This document shows, one piece after another, positions 44,467 to 53,813 of a DNA stretch of 64,000 nucleotides. The position numbers and the translations under genes were made by a program. Source of the stretch: Streptomyces sp. DG2A-72 (GTDB lineage: Bacteria > Actinomycetota > Actinomycetes > Streptomycetales > Streptomycetaceae); the NCBI RefSeq assembly GCF_030499575.1, contig NZ_JASTLC010000001.1, positions 3,496,001 through 3,560,000 on the forward strand, read 5' to 3'. Under the pieces are notes generated by a model. That model searched no databases. It saw nothing but the letters and a program-made list of their open reading frames with translations, and was not told the origin of the DNA. Within the stretch, counting starts at the first letter, position 1, and each line of letters opens with the position of its first letter.

Positions 44467-45183
44467 ATGGACCAACAGCTTCTGGCCAAGACCTTCGTCG
44501 AGCTGGCCGACAATCTGGTCGCCGACTTCGACATCATCGACTTCCTGCGCCTGCTGACCGACCGCTGCGTCGGCATGCTCGACGCGAGCGCCGCCGGGGT
44601 GCTGCTCGCCGACCGGGACGGCAAACTCCGCGTCATGGCCGCCTCCGACGAACAGGTGCGCCTGCTGGAGCTCTTCCAGCTCCAGAACGACGAAGGCCCC
44701 TGCCTCGAGTGCTTCCGCACGGGCGTACCGGTGATCGTCCCCGACCTCGGCACGGCGACCGCCCGCTGGCCGCGCTTCGCGGTGGCGGCCCAGCGCAGCG
44801 GGTTCGGGGCAGTCCAGGCTCTGCCCCTGCGTTTGCGGGACGAGATCGTCGGCGCCCTGAACCTCTTCCGCACCTCCCCCGGCCTCTTCGACCCGGCCGC
44901 CACACCCGTCGCCCAGGCCCTGGCCGACGTCGCCACCATCAGCCTGCTGCAACAACGCACCGCTCAGCGCAGCACGGTGCTCAACGAACAACTGCAGACG
45001 GCGCTGAACAGCCGGGTACTGATCGAACAGGCCAAGGGGAAGCTCGCCAAACGCCAGGACATCGACATGGAGCAGGCGTTCACCGCGCTGCGCGGCTACG
45101 CCCGCTCCCACAACCGGCGCCTGGCCGATGTGGCCCGCGCCCTCATCGACAGTTCCGAACCCCTCACCGGCCTGGGGTCCTGA
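44467..45183 (+). CDS. GAF-ANTAR domain RNA-binding antiterminator
   Basis: 238 residues from ATG 44467 (GTG 44458 also possible). Residues 5-155 are a GAF domain (LADNLVADFDIIDFLRLLTDRC, AGVLLADRDGKLRVMAAS, NDEGPCLECFRTG, ALPLRLRDEIVGALNLF). Residues of about 165-225 are the ANTAR helices with LIEQAKGKLAKRQDIDMEQAF and RGYARSHNRRLADVARALI. These proteins sense a signal through GAF and control transcription antitermination. It follows the frameshifted paralogue by 78 bp. Confidence 0.92.
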   Translation: MDQQLLAKTFVELADNLVADFDIIDFLRLLTDRCVGMLDASAAGVLLADRDGKLRVMAASDEQVRLLELFQLQNDEGPCLECFRTGVPVIVPDLGTATARWPRFAVAAQRSGFGAVQALPLRLRDEIVGALNLFRTSPGLFDPAATPVAQALADVATISLLQQRTAQRSTVLNEQLQTALNSRVLIEQAKGKLAKRQDIDMEQAFTALRGYARSHNRRLADVARALIDSSEPLTGLGS

Positions 45184-45778
45184 CCCACGCCTTGCCGGAG
45201 CCCGCTACTGCTCTGCGCCGAAGGCGATTGCGCGGATGTAGACGAACGGCATCGCCCCTGTCCTCAGGGCACCGCCGGTAACAGGGAACGGCCCACACCG
45301 CCCCCTGGCGGTCCGGCGCCGCCCGTGGGGCAACTGCGGCTGCCTACAGGCGACGCGGAGCGGACAACGGACGAGGAACCGCAAGAGCCGGATCACCGAA
45401 CGCATCGGCCGGACCACCCGCAATCGGCGACTCCAGCACGCAGGCAGGACCGGCCGGCTCTCCGGACGGGGCCTCAACATTCAATGAGCCGACAGAAATT
45501 CACGGAAAGGAAGCACTGGTCACCGACCAGCCGACCGACCCATCCCGGCCCCACCCACCGTCCCCCGACGACCAAGGCCACGCACCGTGGGCACTGGCCC
45601 GACGGTGTGGTCTGCGGCGGCACGAGTGCCGGTGTTCCGAAGCGTGGCGCAGGGCAGAGCCGTTGACCCAGGTGCCGCCTCGCACCTTGCAGAGGCCCGC
45701 GGATCCGAAAAGGAACCCGGCCCGGCAGCGATGACGAACTCGCGGCCCAAGCGACATGACCAGTTGCAGGGCCGCACC
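45184..45778. other. 595-bp stretch without a supported gene
   Basis: Several weak frames exist but none has both a family match and a good start. One plus-strand frame beginning at a CTG after GGAAAGGAAG (about 45516-45728) is rich in proline and arginine and was not accepted. Confidence 0.4.
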
Positions 45779-46612
45779 TCATCCGCGCCGTTTCAGTGCG
45801 TGTGCCATGCGTGGGAGTTCCTCGTACAGCAGCCGGCCGACCAGCGCCCCGCCGAAGACGACGACACCCACGCCGACCAGCCAGGACTGGATGACCAGGA
45901 CAGTTCCGACAGGTCCGTAGGTGACCGCGTTGGATGCGATCAACGGCGAGAAGACGAGCCTGGAGAAGACCCTCAGGCCGATCAGCCCGATCACGGTGGC
46001 CACGGCGCCGGGCAACAGGGCACGCCAGCGGATCCGCCCGCCGAGGAGCAGGCGCTGGGACCACCACAGCAACAGCACAGCACTCAGCGACGCGACGGCC
46101 CCACCTGCCAGAGGTTCACGCCGCAGCGTGGTGATGGCGGAGACGTAGAGGTATCCGGTGAGGACGCCGAGCCACACCACATGCCGCCACCTGGCCCACC
46201 AGCGGGCCGAAGGCAGGTCCCAGACCTTCTCATAGCCTGTCTGCACCGCCGCCCCGAAGCTCAGACCGAACACGGCAAGGGCGGCGATACCGAACGCGGT
46301 CGTGGTCCGCAGGGCCTGGCCGGGCCGGATGAACAACTGCTCGACCTGCTGCCTGGAGGACGTCGACACGCCAAGCCCTTCCCCCAGCCACTGTGCGAAC
46401 CCCCGCCCGCGCTCGGGGTCGGCAGAGGAGACAATGATCAGCAGCGGCACCAGCGTGAGAAATCCCAGCGCGGCAAAGCCCAGCGAGCGCGACCACAGCT
46501 CAATGTCCCTGCTCCGCCGCCATCCGCGCCCGACGGGCGAACGGCTGATCGTATGGCGCAGCGGCCCGAACCGAGATGAACGGTCCGCGGCACCGGAAGG
46601 CTTCATCGGCAT
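45779..46612 (-). CDS. YihY/BrkB family membrane protein
   Basis: 277 residues with about six hydrophobic helices (SLGFAALGFLTLVPLLIIV, TAFGIAALAVFGLSFGAAV, VVWLGVLTGYLYVSAI, AVASLSAVLLLWWSQRLLL, LLPGAVATVIGLIGLRVF, VGTVLVIQSWLVGVGVVVFGGALVG). The NAVTYGPVGTVLVI segment is typical of the YihY family. The function is unsettled; members are inner-membrane proteins sometimes linked to transport. It is divergent from the PRC-barrel gene. Confidence 0.85.
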   Translation of the reverse strand: MPMKPSGAADRSSRFGPLRHTISRSPVGRGWRRSRDIELWSRSLGFAALGFLTLVPLLIIVSSADPERGRGFAQWLGEGLGVSTSSRQQVEQLFIRPGQALRTTTAFGIAALAVFGLSFGAAVQTGYEKVWDLPSARWWARWRHVVWLGVLTGYLYVSAITTLRREPLAGGAVASLSAVLLLWWSQRLLLGGRIRWRALLPGAVATVIGLIGLRVFSRLVFSPLIASNAVTYGPVGTVLVIQSWLVGVGVVVFGGALVGRLLYEELPRMAHALKRRG

Positions 46613-46770
46613 GCCTGTCGACTACCACGTTCGGAACCCTTGCCGGGCGAGGGCGCGACGCGGAGATTCCCGGATAACCTGGAAGAACAGAGGGCTACCG
46701 GGCTCAGCGGGCTGCGACTGCCCGAAGGGCGGCTCGTACCGGCCCGGATCAACGGCTCAGGAGGCAGGCC

Positions 46771-47127
46771 ATGATCCATTCAGCCGATATCCGCGAGTGG
46801 CGCAACCGCAGCGTCGTCGACCCGAAGGGCCACAAGATCGGCGTACTCGAAGCGGTCTACGTCGACACCACCACCGACGAACCGGCCATGGCCACGGTCC
46901 GCACCGGACTCCCCACCCGCCACCACCTGGCCTTCGTCCCCCTCGACGAGGCGACCCTCGGACCGGACTACGTCAAGGTCTCCTACACCAAGACGCTGGT
47001 GAAGAAGGCGCCCTCGGTCGGCATGGACGACATCCTGCCCGCCGAGTCGGAGCAAGCGATCTTCCAGCACTACGACATGCCCTACCAGACGGGCGCAGGC
47101 GGCGAGCGGCAACTCGCGCGCCGCTGA
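46771..47127 (+). CDS. PRC-barrel domain protein
   Basis: 118 residues from ATG 46771, with GGAGG upstream. The PRC-barrel core is IREWRNRSVVDPKGHKIGVLEAVYVDTTTDEPAMATV (in parts), then FVPLDEATLGPDYVKVSYTKTLV. The C-terminus (HYDMPYQ) is common in Streptomyces stress-gene neighbourhoods. It is a single-domain adaptor of unknown partner. Confidence 0.88.
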   Translation: MIHSADIREWRNRSVVDPKGHKIGVLEAVYVDTTTDEPAMATVRTGLPTRHHLAFVPLDEATLGPDYVKVSYTKTLVKKAPSVGMDDILPAESEQAIFQHYDMPYQTGAGGERQLARR

Positions 47128-47163
47128 TCGCCCACGCCCAGCCACCCAAGGGAGGTACGCGTC

Positions 47164-47334
47164 ATGGCCCTCTTGCTGTTTCTCCTTCTGGTCGCCGTCG
47201 TGCTGGGAATCATCGGAGTAGCCGCAGAAGGGGTGGGCTACCTACTGATCATCGGCATCGTGATCCTTGTAGCTGCGCTGGGCCTCATCGCCGTCCGCTG
47301 GTCCCAGCGCACCGGTCACCGCCCCCTCCGATAA
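47164..47334 (+). CDS. Very small hydrophobic membrane protein (56 aa)
   Basis: 56 residues from ATG 47164 with GGGAGG 10 bp upstream. Two closely spaced hydrophobic helices (LLLFLLLVAVVLGIIGVAA and YLLIIGIVILVAALGLIAV) and a basic C-terminus (RWSQRTGHRPLR). It lies 37 bp after the PRC-barrel gene and is probably co-transcribed. It resembles the small stress-inducible hydrophobic peptides of Streptomyces, of unknown role. Confidence 0.7.
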   Translation: MALLLFLLLVAVVLGIIGVAAEGVGYLLIIGIVILVAALGLIAVRWSQRTGHRPLR

Positions 47335-47618
47335 CGCACGCACCAAACTCAACGCCCTGAACTGCGAAAATGCCAAACTGACAGGTGTCGATCACGCCCG
47401 ATCCTCAGTCGGGACGGAAAGGTCGCGAGTTCAGAACTGGCCCGTTCCTTCTTGTCTTGTCGAACAGCTTGAACGGGCCCCATCCCTTGGTGGGTTCGGC
47501 GCCGACGAAGAAGCAGCGGCCGACGCCCATCAGCGGGAGGGTGCCGGTGGTCGGCTTGTGGAACCCGGAGAGGGCCGTACTCCGTTGTCGTTGGTCGAGG
47601 TGAGGGGGTGAAGGGGCG

Positions 47619-48593
47619 ATGTGGCAGCCGTGCGTGTTGCTGAAGTACGGGGAGTTGATGCTCAAGGGCCGCGACCGAGGCCGCTTCGAGCGCCGGCTGA
47701 TCGACAACGTGCGTCGTGTGGAGGACGACCTGGAGTATCCGGTCCGCATCCGGCGCCGCGGCGGGTTGCTGCTGCTCTACCCGTCCGGGCAGTCCGAGCT
47801 CCCGGCGGATCTGCTCAACCGTGTCCGGCAGGTGGTCGGGGTCAGCGTGGCGCAGCCCGCGCTCCGGGTGGACCGCACGCCCGATGCCGCCGTCGACGCG
47901 GCCCTCCAGCTGGCCCGCCAAGCTCGCTCTGCGGCCGGACGGCGCGTTTCGCGGTACGGGCGCGCCGCCGTCGCAAGGGCTTCCCGCTCACTTCCGCACA
48001 GCTCGCTGCTCTGGTCGGGGACCGGATCAACGCGGAACTCGGCTGGCCCGTCGATCTGAGCACGCCCGAGGTGGAGATCGCGGTCGAGGTGGACCTGCAC
48101 GAGGTCTTCGTGTCCGTGGAACGGAACCGGGGTGCGACGGACTGCCGGTGGGCAGCAGCGGCTGTGCGCCGGCCCTGCTCTCCGGCGGCTACGACTCCCC
48201 CGTGGCCGCGCACCGCGTCATGCGCCGCGGCCTGGCCTGCGACTTCGTCCACGCCACCGGTGCCCCACTGACCGGGCCTGCCTCCGCCTACAAGGCGTAC
48301 GCCCTGGCCGGTGCCCTGCCCTGCACGTGGTGGCCCAGCGGCGGCTGATGGTGCGCGCCGCCGACCGGCTCGCCCGCGAACAGGGTGCGCAGGCCCTGGT
48401 CACCGGGGACAAGGAGGAGATCTTGGCCGAGGCGAGCAGGCTGGGCACGGCGGACATCTCGCGGCTCCCGGACGAGGACCGCTGCACCCTGCTCCTGCCC
48501 CGCCCGGTGGCCACACGCACCACGCCGGGTCAGCTCACGCGGATCGAGCAGCGGCTGGACCTGGACGACATGGTCGACCGGGCCGCGTCCTGA
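47619..48593 (+). pseudogene. thiI: Decayed ThiI-like tRNA 4-thiouridine synthase
   Basis: Recognisable ThiI pieces in order: [21 protein letters not shown] (ferredoxin-like/THUMP start), TSAQLAALVGDRINAELGWPVDL (THUMP), LLSGGYDSPVAAHRVMRRG (PP-loop), LAREQGAQALVTGD, and EEILAEASRLGT and RCTLLLPRPVATRTTP. They occupy three frames with at least three shifts, and the expected stretch between ALVTGD and the KEEI segment is missing. At about 975 bp it is shorter than the roughly 1.2 kb expected. Unlike the other frameshifted genes, a single base correction cannot restore it. Confidence 0.8.
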
Positions 48594-48660
48594 TCACCGC
48601 ACAGGGGTCGACCTGGCGACGGATGCTGCCGTCGCCAGGCAACCACGCGGCCGAAGGCGT

Positions 48661-49080
48661 TCAGGCGGTGGCGTACACCCGCTCGGCGAACTCGGCGATC
48701 TGATGCTCACTGAGGTGCCGGGCGATGTCCCGCTCGCTGATCATGCCGACCAGAGTCTTGTTCTCGATCACCGGCAGGCGCTTGATCTGGTGCCGCTCCA
48801 TCGTGGCGAGCACCTCGCTGACGTCGGCGTTGACGTCGATCCACTGCGGGGTGCCCTGGCACAGCTCCGTGCACTCGGTCTCGGCGGGGTTGCGCCCCTC
48901 GGCGACGCACTTCACCACGATGTCGCGGTCGGTGATGATGCCGCACATCCTGCCGTCGTCCTCACAGACCGGCAGTGCGCCGACCTCCAGTCGTTTCATC
49001 AACTCGGCGGCGTGTGCGAGGGTTTCCGTCTTGTTGATGCACTCTGCGCCTCGGTGCATGATCTGCCCGGCAACCGGCAT
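48661..49080 (-). CDS. Two-CBS-domain protein
   Basis: 139 residues from ATG 49080 with AGGAGG upstream. Two CBS motifs in tandem: QIMHRGAECINKTETLAHAAELM...GALPVCEDDGRMCGIITDRDIV and WIDVNADVSEVLATMERHQIKRLPVIENKTLVGMISERDIA (each given in parts). Such proteins bind adenosine nucleotides and signal energy state. It is convergent with the thiI remnant. Widely found in Streptomyces stress clusters. Confidence 0.9.
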   Translation of the reverse strand: MPVAGQIMHRGAECINKTETLAHAAELMKRLEVGALPVCEDDGRMCGIITDRDIVVKCVAEGRNPAETECTELCQGTPQWIDVNADVSEVLATMERHQIKRLPVIENKTLVGMISERDIARHLSEHQIAEFAERVYATA

Positions 49081-49250
49081 GGAGTCCTCCTGATTGGAAG
49101 CGTCTGACTCCCCCCTCGTCCTGGTACGGCGCTTCCACGCTATGCGCGGGCACTCCGCGGCCCCGTGCCGTAGTACGCCACTTGGGTGACGTGCCGGGCC
49201 GGTGCTGCGAGGGAGGCCGCCATCGGGCGGCGCTCACCGTCGTGTTCGTG

Positions 49251-49682
49251 TCAGTGCTCGTACAGGCCCACAAGTGTGCTGTCGGCCGGTTCACGCCTCT
49301 CCACCCGCGTCGTGGACCGCTCGGCGCTGGGCGCGTCGGGCAGCACGCACGGCTGGGCCAGGGCGTAGAGGTGGAACACGTAGCGGTGCGGCTGGTCCCC
49401 GGGCGGCGGGTTGGGTCCGCTCCAGCCGCGGCGGCCGAAGCCGTTGACGAGTGCCGTGCCGCCCGGCGGGGTCCGGTCTGCCTCTACGCCCCGGCTGTGG
49501 GGGGCGATACCGACCACCGTCCAGTGGACGACGCTGCCCGACGGCGCGTCGACGTCCTCGCACAGCAGCACCCGTTCCGCCGTCCCGTCCGACACGCCGG
49601 ACCAGGTCAGCGGCGGTGACACGTTCCCGGCGTCCTCGGTGTAGCGGGGCGGTATGCGGTGGTGGTCCTTGAAGACGGGACT
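49251..49682 (-). pseudogene. PEBP/Raf-kinase-inhibitor-like (YbhB) protein, N-terminus lost
   Basis: The frame contains most of a PEBP protein: YTEDAGNVSPPLTWSGV, DVDAPSGSVVHWTVVGI, FGRRGWSGPNPPPGDQPHRYVFHLYAL. The conserved phosphate-binding residues (DPDAP-like DVDAP and the GPxPP-like GPNPP) are present. The first 20 or so residues of the family are absent, and upstream of about 49682 the sequence abruptly becomes part of a VOC-family gene in another frame. An internal GTG at 49622 could still start a shortened protein. Confidence 0.65.
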
Positions 49683-49830
49683 TTCCAGTGCGCCGCATCG
49701 GCATCCTCGACGTAGAGGCGCAGGGAGGCGGGCGTCGGCGGCCAGTGTGGCGGCGCGTCGAACGGCATGACGATCGAGTCGCCGATCCGTACCTCCGCGT
49801 GCCCGACGCCGCTGTCACCACCGGTGTGGC
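49683..49830 (-). pseudogene. VOC-family fragment fused against the PEBP remnant
   Basis: The minus-strand frame reads GVGHAEVRIGDSIVM, then FDAPPHWPPTPASLRLYVEDADA, which matches the middle of PhnB-type VOC proteins. It stops abruptly at the PEBP junction near 49682. Neither its normal N-terminal nor C-terminal half is present. Confidence 0.55.
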
Positions 49831-50270
49831 GACGGCGCCACTGGGGCGCCGGCACCGGGGCCGCGGCAGCCCTGGTGACTGCTGCCGAGCGGCAGGAGCC
49901 CGCACGGCGGCTGAGCGCACCGAACAAGCTGCATGTCGTGCCGAGCGCGACCCATCCTCTTCGAGGAACCCGGCGCGTTGGAGGAGGCCGCCCGGCAGAC
50001 CAGAACAGCTGCCCCCTGCGCCGCGTCCTGGTCACCGACACCCTCGCCACGAAGACCACGAAGACCCCGGAGGCCACGCAGGAGACGCAGGAGACGCAGG
50101 AACCACCGCTGCAAGTGCGATCCGTGGCCCCGTTGCTCGCCGACGCCATCGCCCGTCTGCACAACGACCGGCCCCTGGACTCCCCTGGACACCCTGCTGA
50201 TGCCTTCCTGATGCAGCGGCGCCCACTACGCACGACTGCCGCACGATCGCCTCGCCAGGACTCGGCTCGG
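49831..50270. other. Spacer with short tandem repeats, no supported gene
   Basis: No gene is supported here. It contains the tandem 9-bp repeats listed separately and lies between the decayed VOC fragment and the polX stop codon. Confidence 0.4.
50049..50101. repeat. Two short tandem repeats of 9 bp
   Basis: ACGAAGACC occurs twice at 50049-50066, and ACGCAGGAG occurs almost three times at 50076-50101. The unit is a multiple of three, so a plus-strand frame through it encodes repeated TK and TQE residues. Confidence 0.7.
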
Positions 50271-52028
50271 TCAGCCGCGGGATCTGCGACCGGTCCTTCC
50301 CTTGCGCAAGAAGCGCCGCAGGCGGGTCTCCGGCCAGGTGTTGATCACGTCGTCCTTGGTGAGCCAGCCGCGCTGTGCCGTGCCCACGCCGTAGCGCATG
50401 TTGGCCAGGTGGAGGGTGGCGTGGGCGTCGCTGTCGACGGCGAACTTCACGCCGTGCCGCCTGGCCCGCAGGATGTCCTCGTCGCGCAGGTCCAACCGGT
50501 CGGGGTGCGCGTTGATCTCCAGGGCCGTGCCGGTGCGCGCGCACGCGGCGAAGACCGCGTCGAGGTCGGCGTCGATGCCGGGCCGCTTGCCGATGATCCG
50601 GGTGGTGGGATGGCCGATGATGTTGACGTACGGGTTCTCGCAGGCCCTGACCAGCCGCCGGGTCAGTGCCTCGCGGCTCTGGTTGAAGTGCGAGTGCACG
50701 GAGGCCACGCACAGATCGAAGCCGGCCAGGAACTCCTCCGGCCAGTCGACGTCCCCGTCCGGGTCGATGTTCAGCTCCACGCCGTGCAGCAGCCGCATTC
50801 CCCTGCCGCCCTTGCCGCCATGGGCGCCGTCGAGCTCCCGCACGCGCTCGCGCTGGGCCAGGATGCGTTCGTCGGTCATACGCTGCATGTACAGGTTGGG
50901 CCCGTGGTCGGTGATGGCGTAGTAGGCGTAGCCGCGCTCGGCGGCCGCGGTGACCATCTCCTCCAGCGGGGCGAGACCGTCGGTGAGGTCGGTGTGGGTG
51001 TGCAGGTCGCCCCGGATGTCCTTCTCCTGGATCAGGGCGGGCAGTTCGTCGTGCAGCCCGGCCTCGATCTCGCCGCGGTCCTCGCGCAGGGCGGGCGGGA
51101 TCCAGGGCAGGCCGAGTCGGGCGTACACGTCCTCCTCGGTCGCGGAGACGATCTTCTCGCCGCTCTCGGCGTCGAAGAGCCCGTACTCGGAGAGCTTGAG
51201 CTTCTGGTGGACGGCGATCTCCCGGGTGCGGATGTTGTGCGCCTTGGAGCCGGTGAAGTACTGCAGCGCCGCTCCCCAGGAATCCGGCGGGACGACGCGC
51301 AGGTCGACGGCCAGGCCCTTGGTGGTGCGGATCGACGTCTTCTTCTCGCCGTGCGCGATGATCTCCGAGACGTACGGCAGCTCGGTGAACGCCCGCATGA
51401 GCGGCTCCGCCTTCTTCGCCGCGACGAGGATGTCGATGTCACCGATGGTCTCGCGGACGCGGCGCAGTGATCCGGCGTAGGTGCACCGCTTGCAGCCGGT
51501 CACCTGCGACAGCTCGGTGACGATGTCATCGGCGAGGTCCATGGCGACGTCGAGCAGGACCCGCTCTCCGGAGGACTGCAGGAGTTCGATGCCGTGGAGG
51601 ATGTTCTCCTCCGTCTTCGGCCCGAAGCCCTTCAGGTCGCGCAGCCGTTCCTCGTGGATGGCGTCGGCCAGTTCCTCGACGGAGGCGATGCCCAGCTCCT
51701 CGTACAGGACACAGGCCTTCTTCGGGCCGAGCGTGGGGATGGCGGTCAGCCGCCGGACCCCGGCGGGGATCTTCGCCCGCAGCTCCTCGACGGCGGACAC
51801 GCTGCCGCTGCGGAAGTACTCGAGGATCTTCTCGGCGATGGACTTGCCGACGTTGGGGATCTCCTGGAGGCCCTTGATGTCGAGGGTGGAGACGTCGGCG
51901 TGGTGGCCGCCGATCGAGCGCGCGGCCTTCTCGTAGGTGCGCGTCCTGTACGCGTCCCCTCCGGTGATCGAGATCAGGTCCGCGTATTCGTAGAACAGCG
52001 CGGCCACCTCGTCGTTGGACCGAGCCAT
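50271..52028 (-). CDS. polX: PolX-type DNA polymerase with PHP domain
   Basis: About 585 residues from ATG 52028; an earlier ATG would add 11. N-terminal helix-hairpin-helix region (EVAALFYEYADLISITGGDAYRTRTYE, IPNVGKSIAEKI, FGPKTEENI), the Pol X palm with GSLRRVRETIGDIDILVA containing the metal-binding aspartates and a third in VDLRVV, then a C-terminal PHP domain beginning RGDLHTHTDLTDG with further histidines (DHGPN, ASVHSHFNQ, NIIGHPTTR, SDAHA). Bacterial PolX acts in base-excision repair and has 3'-5' exonuclease from PHP. Length matches the family. Confidence 0.93.
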   Translation of the reverse strand: MARSNDEVAALFYEYADLISITGGDAYRTRTYEKAARSIGGHHADVSTLDIKGLQEIPNVGKSIAEKILEYFRSGSVSAVEELRAKIPAGVRRLTAIPTLGPKKACVLYEELGIASVEELADAIHEERLRDLKGFGPKTEENILHGIELLQSSGERVLLDVAMDLADDIVTELSQVTGCKRCTYAGSLRRVRETIGDIDILVAAKKAEPLMRAFTELPYVSEIIAHGEKKTSIRTTKGLAVDLRVVPPDSWGAALQYFTGSKAHNIRTREIAVHQKLKLSEYGLFDAESGEKIVSATEEDVYARLGLPWIPPALREDRGEIEAGLHDELPALIQEKDIRGDLHTHTDLTDGLAPLEEMVTAAAERGYAYYAITDHGPNLYMQRMTDERILAQRERVRELDGAHGGKGGRGMRLLHGVELNIDPDGDVDWPEEFLAGFDLCVASVHSHFNQSREALTRRLVRACENPYVNIIGHPTTRIIGKRPGIDADLDAVFAACARTGTALEINAHPDRLDLRDEDILRARRHGVKFAVDSDAHATLHLANMRYGVGTAQRGWLTKDDVINTWPETRLRRFLRKGRTGRRSRG

Positions 52029-52162
52029 GACTCCCGAGTAGACAGACAACGCCCGTTTCATGCGTGCCGGCCACGTCCGTGTGCCCTGGAACCGGCGTGG
52101 GTTCCCGAGAGGTCACGCGCGGTGCGAGCGACCGCGTTGTGCATCCCATCGCAGGGCCGACG

Positions 52163-52948
52163 TCAGCGTTCCCGGCGTGAGGTGACCGTGAACTGGGCGC
52201 CGTCGGGGTCACGCAGCACGGCCTCCTGCTCGCCCTCCTTCAGGACGCTGCCGCCATGCTTCTCCGCGGCCCGGGCGCACGGGCCCGCATCGTCCACGGC
52301 GAAGTGCACCTGCCAGTGCGACCGGACGGAAGGATCAGGTGGCGTCTCCACCGAGCCCGACTCGATACGGGCCACGATCTCGCCCCGGCTGCGCAGCAGT
52401 ACGCCGCCTTGCGCGTACTCGACCTCGCAGCAACCGGGCAGGCCCGAGGCCCAGTCGAGGATCTCCCCGTAGAAGATGGCCGCCTCGAAGGCGTCCCGGG
52501 TGTGAAGGACGATGAACGTGGATGCCGCCTGCCGCCACGCCTCCCACTCGGTGACGAGTTTCCCCTGCCATATCCCGAAGGCGGCCCCGTCACGGTCGGC
52601 GACCAGCGCCGCTCGTCCGGGAGGGAAGGAGAGCGGCCCCACTGCCACGGTCGCGCCGCGCTCCCGCACGCGGGCCGTGGTCTCGTTCGCGTCCGCCACG
52701 GCGAAGTACGGCGTCCAGGCCGAGGCCACCTGCCACACGCCGGCCACCCCCGCGATCCCCGCGACGGGCACCCCGTCCGCCAGCGCGGTCCGGAAACGGT
52801 CGCCCAGCCTCGCGTCGCGCCACTGCCAGCCCAGTACGGCCCCGTAGAAGTCCTGCGTGGCCTTGAGGTCGCGGCTGGTCAGACTCACCCAGCACGGCGC
52901 GCCGAAAACGGAACGCGTGAGGACGACGTCCGCCGCGTCGTGATTCAT
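52163..52948 (-). CDS. Two-domain VOC (glyoxalase/dioxygenase-like) protein
   Basis: About 261 residues from ATG 52948 (ATGs at 52984 and 52954 also in frame). Two VOC units: CWVSLTSRDLKATQDFYGAVLGWQW to FAVADANETTARVRERGATV, and TFIVLHTRDAFEAAIFYGEILDWA to VHFAVDDAGPCARAAEKHGGSVL, ending in LRDPDGAQFTV (each given in parts). This arrangement is common in Streptomyces proteins annotated as hydroxylases or bleomycin-resistance-like. The metal ligands of true glyoxalases are not obviously complete. Confidence 0.85.
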   Translation of the reverse strand: MNHDAADVVLTRSVFGAPCWVSLTSRDLKATQDFYGAVLGWQWRDARLGDRFRTALADGVPVAGIAGVAGVWQVASAWTPYFAVADANETTARVRERGATVAVGPLSFPPGRAALVADRDGAAFGIWQGKLVTEWEAWRQAASTFIVLHTRDAFEAAIFYGEILDWASGLPGCCEVEYAQGGVLLRSRGEIVARIESGSVETPPDPSVRSHWQVHFAVDDAGPCARAAEKHGGSVLKEGEQEAVLRDPDGAQFTVTSRRER

Positions 52949-53229
52949 GGCCATCGCGCCCTGGTCTCGTACGCCGGCAATCACTGCTCTCTACCTCAGT
53001 GTCCAACCCACGTTCCGGTCCCGCACATCGCCTGACGCGTTGATACTGCTGTGGCAGCACAGGCCCGCAGTACACCAAGTTGCGGGTGCAGCTGCAGCGT
53101 GTCCTGGCGCGCAGCGAGCCGGCGGACGGTGGGGACGGGCGACCATTCACGGCCCGGTCGCCGGGCGCGGCGGGAACGCGCACCATGGAGGGTGACCCGT
53201 ATGGCCCACCCTCGCGGAGGTGAACCGCG

Positions 53230-53706
53230 ATGACGCTGCCTGTACGACACCGGCCCGGCAGCCTGCCGGACAGGCCGTTCCCCGGCTTCGGATGGGGTGA
53301 ACCCATCACCGCCGAGTTCGACGAACTGTTCGAGCGTATGAACCGGCTGCTGCAAGGCGCCACCGCCGCTCCCGCCGCACTGGCCTGGTCTCCCGCGGCC
53401 GACATGCGAGAGACGGACGACGCCTACGTCATCGAGGCGGAACTGCCGGGGATCAAGCGCGACGACATCCACATCGAGATGAGCGAGCGCGAGCTGCACA
53501 TCACCGGGGAGTACAAGGAACGGGAGCACGCGGGCGTCCTGCGCCGCGGCACCCGCCGCACCGGCCGGTTCGAGTACCAGGCCCTCCTGCCTGCCGACGT
53601 CAAGTCGGAGGAGGTCAGCGCCACCCTGCACGACGGTGTGCTGACCGTCACCGTGCCCAAGGCGCAGGCCACCAAGCCGCGGCACATCGAGATCACCGAG
53701 TCCTGA
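53230..53706 (+). CDS. Hsp20-family small heat-shock protein
   Basis: 158 residues from ATG 53230, with GGAGGT 8 bp upstream. The alpha-crystallin domain spans about residues 50-150: WSPAADMRETDDAYVIEAELPGIKRDDI (in parts), LHITGEYKERE, GRFEYQALLPADVKSEEVSATLHDGVLTVTVPK, ending with the GVLTVTVPK signature. The short N-terminal region and terse C-terminal tail are normal. Acts as an ATP-independent holdase. No HspR-type operator was recognised upstream. Confidence 0.93.
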   Translation: MTLPVRHRPGSLPDRPFPGFGWGEPITAEFDELFERMNRLLQGATAAPAALAWSPAADMRETDDAYVIEAELPGIKRDDIHIEMSERELHITGEYKEREHAGVLRRGTRRTGRFEYQALLPADVKSEEVSATLHDGVLTVTVPKAQATKPRHIEITES

Positions 53707-53813
53707 CCCCGACCCGGTGCGTGCCGCGACGTCGTCGCACGGCAGGCCCGTTCTGGGCGCGGCTTGGCCGTGCGACGAGCCGTCCGCCGGCACAGGGAGG
53801 TGTGGAGACGAAG

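Noticed and set aside
45516..45728. Possible small gene starting at CTG after GGAAAGGAAG
   Set aside because: Proline/arginine-rich translation, no recognisable homologue and non-standard start.
47405..47749. Minus-strand frame containing [22 protein letters not shown]
   Set aside because: Protein-like in part and possibly a gene fragment, but it lacks a supported start and overlaps the thiI remnant; I could not identify a family.
50017..50212. Plus-strand frame with repeated TQE residues followed by LLADAIARLHND
   Set aside because: No proper start codon or ribosome-binding site; the repeat alone does not support a gene.
49683..50233. Full-length VOC gene on the minus strand
   Set aside because: Only the middle portion matches the family; the upstream part of the frame is low-complexity.
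53100..53229. HspR-type inverted repeat upstream of the Hsp20 gene
   Set aside because: I looked for a CTTGAGT/ACTCAAG-like repeat and did not see one.
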